Assembly: GCA_903898725.1 (NCBI GenBank)
Contig: CAIUGQ010000216.1
Coordinates: 1 to 9,336 of the forward strand
Origin: an uncultured Burkholderiales bacterium
GTDB lineage: Bacteria; Pseudomonadota; Gammaproteobacteria; Burkholderiales; Burkholderiaceae_E
Length of the DNA stretch: 9,336 bases
Direction of reading: 5' to 3'
In this document: piece by piece, positions 5,729 through 9,336 of the stretch
Position numbering within the stretch: the stretch's first letter is position 1
How the letters are laid out: every line of letters starts with the position of its first letter
Made by a program: the position numbers and the translations under genes
Notes under the pieces: generated by a model
Told to the model about the DNA's origin: nothing
The model's input: only the letters and a program-made list of their open reading frames with translations
Databases searched by the model: none

Positions 5729-6738
5729 GGTGTCCCCCGCTTCTGGTAGCGCGCGACCGCCCGGTTGTGGGCGGCAAGGTCGTTGGAGAACTCGCTGGAG
5801 CCGTCGCCTCGCGCCACGAAGTACAGGGCGGGGATGGCGGCCGGATCCAGTGCGGCGGCGATGGAGGCCCGTCCCGGCATCGCGATCGGGGTGGGGGTCA
5901 GGCCGGTCCGGGTGTAGGTGTTGTACGGCGTGTCGGTCTGCAGGTCGCGCCGCCGCAGGTTGCCATCGAAGGCCTCGCCGAGTCCGTAGATCGTCGTCGG
6001 GTCGCTCTGCAGCATCATGCCGCGCCTGAGTCGGTTGACGAAGACGGCCGCCACCTTGGGCCGGTCCTGCTCGCGTCCCGTCTCCTTCTCGATGATGGAC
6101 GCCATGATCAGCACCTCGTAGGGCGACTTGTACGGCGGCGGCGGATCGGGTCGGGCGAGTCGGGCGTCCCAGGCCGCCTGCAGCCAGCGCCGCTGCAGCC
6201 GGTAGGCCCGTCTCAGCACCTCGGCTTCGCTCGAGCCACGGGCGAAGGCATAGGTGTCCGGTGCGAACAGGCCCTCGGGGTGGCTCTCGGTGGCGCCCAC
6301 CAGGGCGAGCACCTCGAGGTCGCTCAGGCCCTCGGTGTCGTGCTTCAGGTCGGGACTCTTCGCGAGCGCTGCGCGCACCTGCCTGAAGGTCCAGCCCTCG
6401 ATCAGCGTGACGTCGCGCAGCGTCACGTCGCCCCGGGTCAGGCGGTCGAGGAGCTGCCGCAGGGTCAGCGGCGAGGCGAGCTCGTAGTTGCCGGCCCGGA
6501 TCTTCGGGGCATCGCCTCGCAGTCGCAGCGCGAGCGAGAACAGCCAGCCGGGCACCTCGACCCCCTGGCGGCGCAGCGCCGCGCCGACCGCCTGCCCGGC
6601 GGTGCCGCGTTCGATCTCGACCTGGAGTTCGGGGGCGCTGAATGCGAGCGGCGCACGCTCGTACTGCCACCACGCCCACCCCGTCGCCGAGGCGAGCGCG
6701 GCGAGGCCGAGCAAGGCCATGGCGAGCAGTCGTTTCAT
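5725..6738 (-). CDS. mltG: Endolytic murein transglycosylase MltG (YceG-like)
   Basis: This is a 337-residue inner-membrane protein. A short charged N-terminus and one transmembrane helix (about 3-24, LLAMALLGLAALASATGWAWW) anchor it, with the rest periplasmic. A LysM-like region (about 38-115, with IRAGNYEL and TLRQLLDRLTRG) leads into the YceG catalytic domain: LIEGWTF, PEGLFAPDTY (164-173), ASIIEKET with the catalytic glutamate at 217, LQSDPTTIYG (254-262) and YNTYTRTGLTPTPIAMPG (282-299). MltG cleaves nascent glycan strands and is thought to set their length as they leave the peptidoglycan synthase. ATG 6738 gives the membrane anchor directly, although no Shine-Dalgarno precedes it; an in-frame ATG at 6777 would overlap the divergent ygfZ start. 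It is the first gene of the minus-strand cluster and overlaps tmk at its 3' end. Confidence 0.94.
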   Translation of the reverse strand: MKRLLAMALLGLAALASATGWAWWQYERAPLAFSAPELQVEIERGTAGQAVGAALRRQGVEVPGWLFSLALRLRGDAPKIRAGNYELASPLTLRQLLDRLTRGDVTLRDVTLIEGWTFRQVRAALAKSPDLKHDTEGLSDLEVLALVGATESHPEGLFAPDTYAFARGSSEAEVLRRAYRLQRRWLQAAWDARLARPDPPPPYKSPYEVLIMASIIEKETGREQDRPKVAAVFVNRLRRGMMLQSDPTTIYGLGEAFDGNLRRRDLQTDTPYNTYTRTGLTPTPIAMPGRASIAAALDPAAIPALYFVARGDGSSEFSNDLAAHNRAVARYQKRGTP

Positions 6739-6754
6739 CGTGGGCCGTGAATGG

Positions 6755-6775
6755 GGGCTGCCTATAATAGCCCGC
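6755..6775. promoter_or_regulatory. Divergent mltG/ygfZ promoter region with perfect TATAAT
   Basis: TATAAT at 6763-6768 (plus strand) is a perfect -10 box whose last base is seven bases before the A of the ygfZ ATG, so transcription would start at or next to that ATG. No convincing -35 lies at 16-18 bp. The box sits in the palindrome CTAT-A-ATAG (6762-6770), so the minus strand carries TATTAT, a five-of-six -10 that could serve mltG with a leader of about 20 bases. GGGCT (6755-6759) and AGCCC (6769-6773) form a further inverted repeat around it. The whole intergenic space is 37 bp. Confidence 0.55.
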
Positions 6776-7855
6776 ATGTCGATCCTCGCCTCGCCGCCCA
6801 GCTGGTCCGCCGACGCGGTCGAACGTCTTGCCCGCGACGTCGGCGGCACGCTCCGCACGGATGCCTGGGGGCCCTCGCTCTCGATCGGTGCCGAGCGCCT
6901 GCCCGACGGCGCGTTCGCCGCCCCGCTGTCCGATCTCGGGGTACTGAGCGTCTCGGGCGAGCAGGCCGCCACGTTCCTCCATGCGCAGCTGACCAACGAC
7001 GTCGAGCACCTCGATCCCGGCGTGGCCCGCTGGGCGGGCTACTGCACGGCCAAGGGGCGGCTGCTGTCGACCTTCCGCTACTGGCGCGACACCTCGGCGA
7101 TCCTGCTGACCGTGTCGCGTCCGCTCGCGCAGCCCCTCGCGAAGCGGCTGTCGATGTTCGTGCTGCGGGCCAAGGCCCGGGTCGCGGATGCGAGCGATGC
7201 CCATGCGCTGTTCGGGTTGTGCGGCGCCCAGGCGGCCGCGGCCGCGGCGCAGGCATTCGGTCTGGTGGTGCCCGCCGCCGATGGCGCGTCCTCGGCCGAT
7301 GGGACTCACCTCGTCGGGCTGCCGCCGATGCCTGCTGGCGACGGCGGGGCCGAGCGGCCGCGGTGGCTGCTGCTCGTGCCGCTCGACCGGGCGGCGCCGG
7401 CCTGGCAGTCGCTGATGGGCGCGAGCGAGCCGGTCAGCGGCGCGGCCTGGCGGCGTACCGAGGTGCTGGCGGGGATCCCCCGCATCGTGCCCGGCACGTC
7501 CGAACTGTTCGTCCCACAGATGCTCAATTTTGAATCCGTCGACGGCGTGAACTTCCGCAAGGGCTGCTACCCGGGCCAGGAGATCGTCGCCCGCAGCCAG
7601 TACCTCGGCAAGCTCAAGCGCCGGATGTTCGCCGCCCACGGTGACGGCACGCCGCCCGAGCCCGGCAGCGACATCGTGCCCGCCGCCGGCGGCGAGCCCT
7701 GTGGCCAGGTGGTGCTCGCCGCGCCCGATGGCAACGGCGGGTTCGATCTGCTGTTCGAGTCGCAGGTCGCGGCCGTCGAGTCCGGTCCGGTGTCGGCGAG
7801 CGGCTGTCTCCTCGCCGGGCGCCCCCTGCCCTACGTGCTCAAGGCCATCGATTGA
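6776..7855 (+). CDS. ygfZ: Folate-binding protein YgfZ (GcvT-related)
   Basis: This is a 359-residue protein of the YgfZ/GcvT aminomethyltransferase-like family. The N-terminal domain has LGVLSVSGEQAATFLHAQLTND (54-75) and GYCTAKGRLLSTFRYW (88-103). The diagnostic YgfZ signature K-G-C-Y-P-G-Q-E is at 262-269, with the conserved cysteine at 264, followed by IVARSQYLGKLKRRMF and a beta-barrel C-terminal domain. YgfZ binds tetrahydrofolate and helps maintain certain Fe-S enzymes such as MiaB; it has no transferase activity. The frame is open upstream to 6488 but that part lies antisense to mltG, and ATG 6776 fits the family N-terminus. There is no Shine-Dalgarno and the -10 box is only seven bases away, so translation is probably leaderless. 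It is coupled to the DUF4936 gene at its 3' end. Confidence 0.94.
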   Translation: MSILASPPSWSADAVERLARDVGGTLRTDAWGPSLSIGAERLPDGAFAAPLSDLGVLSVSGEQAATFLHAQLTNDVEHLDPGVARWAGYCTAKGRLLSTFRYWRDTSAILLTVSRPLAQPLAKRLSMFVLRAKARVADASDAHALFGLCGAQAAAAAAQAFGLVVPAADGASSADGTHLVGLPPMPAGDGGAERPRWLLLVPLDRAAPAWQSLMGASEPVSGAAWRRTEVLAGIPRIVPGTSELFVPQMLNFESVDGVNFRKGCYPGQEIVARSQYLGKLKRRMFAAHGDGTPPEPGSDIVPAAGGEPCGQVVLAAPDGNGGFDLLFESQVAAVESGPVSASGCLLAGRPLPYVLKAID

Positions 7856-8211
7856 GCGAGCCGCGCGAGACCTCGGCTCGATACGAGGTCTACGTCTGGT
7901 TCGAGGCCGATCCCTCCGACGGCGGACAGGTCGAGGCGGCGTTCGAGCGGCTTGCGCACGAGATGGCGCGTGGTGGCTCCGACGCCGGTCCCGAGCGCCC
8001 GAGGGTGCTGCGCCGACCCGAGCCGGTCCTGCGCGATGGCCTGCCGCGCGATACCTGGATGGAGGTCTGGCCGGAGGTGCCCGCCCGGATGCTGCCGGGC
8101 TGGCTCGACCGCCTGGAGGCGGCCGCGACCGCGAGCGGTGCGGCCCTGCTCGCACGCGGCGGGCGGCACGTCGAGGTGTTCGAGCACCGCTCCGGCCAGC
8201 GCAGCCGCTGA
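7852..8211 (+). CDS. DUF4936 family protein
   Basis: This is a 119-residue soluble protein matching the DUF4936 pattern: a ferredoxin-like beta strand YEVYVWFEAD (11-20), a helix, RVLRRPE (51-57), DTWMEVWPEVP (67-77), and the ending GGRHVEVFEH (103-112). There is no signal peptide, membrane segment or catalytic motif. The start is TTG 7852-7854, which shares bases with the ygfZ stop TGA (7853-7855), a TTGA overlap that implies translational coupling. No other start lies near the conserved N-terminus. From general knowledge DUF4936 occurs mainly in betaproteobacteria and often beside ygfZ, which hints at a linked role, but no function is established. It resembles the ferredoxin-like fold of small dimeric alpha/beta-barrel proteins, which is inference only. 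Confidence 0.85.
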   Translation: MSEPRETSARYEVYVWFEADPSDGGQVEAAFERLAHEMARGGSDAGPERPRVLRRPEPVLRDGLPRDTWMEVWPEVPARMLPGWLDRLEAAATASGAALLARGGRHVEVFEHRSGQRSR

Positions 8212-8214
8212 CGC

Positions 8215-8235
8215 GGGGCGGCGCAGCGCCGGCCC
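8215..8235. terminator. GC-rich hairpin between convergent genes, possible bidirectional terminator
   Basis: GGG-G-CGGCGC-A-GCGCCG-G-CCC forms a six-pair core plus three pairs after one mismatch. It lies in the 31-bp space between the DUF4936 stop (8211) and the GNAT stop (8243). Position and stability suit a shared terminator for both convergent units. There is no T-run on either strand, so it is not a classical intrinsic terminator. Confidence 0.4.
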
Positions 8236-8242
8236 TCGGTGT

Positions 8243-8686
8243 TCAGCCCAGTCGGCGCCGCATCGACTGGTGCGGGATGCCGGCGTCGTCGTAGAGGCCG
8301 CCTTCGGCGACGAATCCGTGCCGGACGTAGAAGGCGCGGACGTAGGCCTGCGACGACAGCACGAGTTCGGTGTCCCCGCGCGCGGCGGCGACCTCGATCA
8401 GCCGGACGAGGATGCGTCCGCCAACGCCGCTGCGCCGGTACGGGGCAAGCACTGCCATGCGGCCGATCCGGGCGCCCGGCAGCAGGCGTCCTGTGGCCAC
8501 CGCCCGATCGCGATCGAAGGCGACCGCGTGGACCGACAGCGGATCGTCGTCGTCGAACTCGTCGGCATCGGGCAGGCCCTGTTCGACGACGAACACCGCG
8601 CGCCGCACGAGCTCGGCACCCTGCCGCAGGCTCGGCCAGTCGCCGACCCGCAACGTGAGTCCGGCCCCGGCCGGCCCGCCGCTCAT
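8243..8686 (-). CDS. GNAT family N-acetyltransferase
   Basis: This is a 147-residue single-domain cytosolic enzyme expected to move an acetyl group from acetyl-CoA to an amine. Features in order: VFVVEQGLP (31-39), acidic loop ADEFDDDDP (41-49), strand HAVAFDRDRAVATGRLLP (53-70), then motif A, RIGRMAVLAPYRRSGVGGRIL (in two parts, 73-93). Motif A contains the CoA pyrophosphate loop R84-x-x-G87-x-G89. Motif B (SSQAYVRAFYVRHGF) and the ending DDAGIPHQSM, typical of the ElaA/YjcF-like subgroup, follow. The substrate is unknown. The start ATG 8686 overlaps the TGA of the upstream hydrolase gene (ATGA, 8686-8683), so the two are cotranslated. The fold assignment is secure; the substrate is not. Confidence 0.9.
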   Translation of the reverse strand: MSGGPAGAGLTLRVGDWPSLRQGAELVRRAVFVVEQGLPDADEFDDDDPLSVHAVAFDRDRAVATGRLLPGARIGRMAVLAPYRRSGVGGRILVRLIEVAAARGDTELVLSSQAYVRAFYVRHGFVAEGGLYDDAGIPHQSMRRRLG

Positions 8687-9336
8687 GGGGTGCCGGGCGC
8701 GGTGCCGAACGCGCGCCGCAGCGCGGCGACGGCATCGGCGTGCGCACGTCGCGCGGTCGGCACGAAGCCGCCGTGCTGAAAAAAGGCGTGGATCATCCCC
8801 GGGTACTCGTCGACGACGGTCGGCACGCCGGCTTCGCGCAGTCTCGCCGCATACGCGCGATCGTCGTCGCGCAACGGGTCGAAGCCGGCGATCGCCATCC
8901 AGGCCGGCGCGACGCCGCGCAGGTCCGGATGCGAGATCGGCGAGAAGCGCCAGTCGTCCCGGTCCCGATCGTCGCGGACGTAATTCGCGAAGAACCACGC
9001 CACCACGTCGACATCGAGCAGGAAGCCGCGTCCGAAGTCGTGATGCGAGGCACTCGTCTGCCGACCGGCCACCCCCGGATAGATCAGCAGCTGCAGCACC
9101 AGCGGCCAGCCGCGGTCGCGGGCATGGATCGCCGCTGCGGTCGCGAGCGTGCCGCCGGCGCTGTCACCGCCCACCGCGAGGCGCCCGGGGTCGATGCCCA
9201 GGGCGCCGCACTCGCGCCGGACCCAGTCGAGCATCTCGAACGCGTCGTCGGCCGCGGCCGGGAATCGGTGCTCGGGGGCGAGGCGGTAGTCGACCGACAG
9301 CACGACGCAGTCGGCGTCGCGCGCGAGCATCCGGCA
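8683..9336 (-). CDS. Alpha/beta hydrolase fold-3 (HSL family) esterase, 5' end outside window
   Basis: About 217 C-terminal residues are visible, running off the right edge (the ATG at 9330 is internal, preceded by C-R). VDYRLAPEHRFPAAADDA, the nucleophile elbow GGDSAGG (catalytic serine codon near 9160-9162), the aspartate in AGFDPLRDD and the histidine in GMIHAFF form the catalytic triad of the hormone-sensitive-lipase (bacterial family IV) esterases. The oxyanion-hole HGGG motif and cap should lie beyond the edge. Members hydrolyse short- to medium-chain acyl esters in the cytosol. It precedes and overlaps the GNAT gene (ATGA), suggesting a two-gene unit, perhaps acting on one small acylated compound, though this is speculative. 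Family certainty is high; the substrate is unknown. Confidence 0.92.
   Translation of the reverse strand, partial: CRMLARDADCVVLSVDYRLAPEHRFPAAADDAFEMLDWVRRECGALGIDPGRLAVGGDSAGGTLATAAAIHARDRGWPLVLQLLIYPGVAGRQTSASHHDFGRGFLLDVDVVAWFFANYVRDDRDRDDWRFSPISHPDLRGVAPAWMAIAGFDPLRDDDRAYAARLREAGVPTVVDEYPGMIHAFFQHGGFVPTARRAHADAVAALRRAFGTAPGTP

Noticed and set aside
5767..6750. 327-codon plus-strand frame opposite mltG
   Set aside because: It is the antisense shadow of mltG, with no recognisable domain and an implausible composition.
6738..6777. mltG start at ATG 6777 instead of 6738
   Set aside because: It would add a polar stretch before the membrane anchor and overlap the ygfZ start codon and the divergent -10 box. 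The 6738 start matches the family N-terminus.
5729..8155. A continuous minus-strand frame of about 1000 codons running into tmk
   Set aside because: Only the last 203 codons (tmk) look like protein. The rest is Arg/Pro/Gly/Ala-rich, antisense to ygfZ and DUF4936 and overlapping mltG in another frame, as expected of stop-poor GC-rich DNA.
1..9336. Search for CRISPR arrays, tRNA/rRNA genes, IS ends, attachment sites, toxin-antitoxin or defence modules
   Set aside because: No regularly spaced repeats, tRNA-like cloverleaf, transposase or integrase motifs, or recognisable defence domains were seen. Apart from the two small unassigned genes, all genes are common chromosomal families.

Overview
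The window is GC-rich, chromosomal-type DNA from a proteobacterium, most likely a betaproteobacterium. The evidence is the gene set and order: ygfZ diverges from a run mltG - tmk - holB - pilZ-like - tatD - ankyrin-repeat gene, and ygfZ is followed by a DUF4936 gene. From general knowledge, this layout is typical of Burkholderiales/Rhodocyclales relatives; pseudomonads have pabC-mltG-tmk-holB-pilZ-tatD with ygfZ elsewhere. There are no RNA genes, IS elements, prophage genes, CRISPR arrays or long repeats. No gene looks horizontally acquired or broken; two are cut by the window edges.

Left part (1-1996). The 3' end of a phospholipase/carboxylesterase (EstB-like) gene comes first. A small secreted protein of unknown function follows (429-788). 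After a good intrinsic-terminator candidate (896-920) comes an 85-residue protein with a Myb/SANT-like helix-turn-helix pattern (1012-1269). It converges on a secreted DUF3617 protein on the minus strand (1287-1844). An AT-rich, palindrome-dense stretch (about 1870-1940) precedes the DUF3617 gene and probably holds its control region.

Central part (1997-6738, all minus strand). The transcription order is mltG (septal-type lytic transglycosylase), tmk (thymidylate kinase), holB (DNA polymerase III delta'), a PilZ-domain protein without the cyclic-di-GMP motif, tatD (metal-dependent DNase) and an exported ankyrin-repeat protein. mltG and tmk overlap, and tmk appears to start at a CTG codon placed over the mltG stop. 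An 83-bp gap between tmk and holB carries a plausible internal promoter. The cluster combines cell-wall polymer trimming, dTTP supply, replisome clamp loading and DNA turnover.

Right part (6739-9336). ygfZ (folate-dependent protein supporting Fe-S enzymes) diverges from mltG across only 37 bp. That gap holds a perfect TATAAT seven bases before the ygfZ ATG, which suggests a leaderless ygfZ message. ygfZ is translationally coupled through a TTG/TGA overlap to a DUF4936 protein. That pair converges on a minus-strand pair, an HSL-type alpha/beta hydrolase (5' end outside the window) and a GNAT acetyltransferase, overlapping by ATGA. A GC-rich hairpin lies between the convergent units.

I see no convincing undescribed multi-gene system. 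The most useful leads are the non-canonical tmk start, the leaderless/divergent ygfZ-mltG promoter, the twin palindromes at 1901-1926, and the two small unassigned proteins at 429-788 and 1012-1269.
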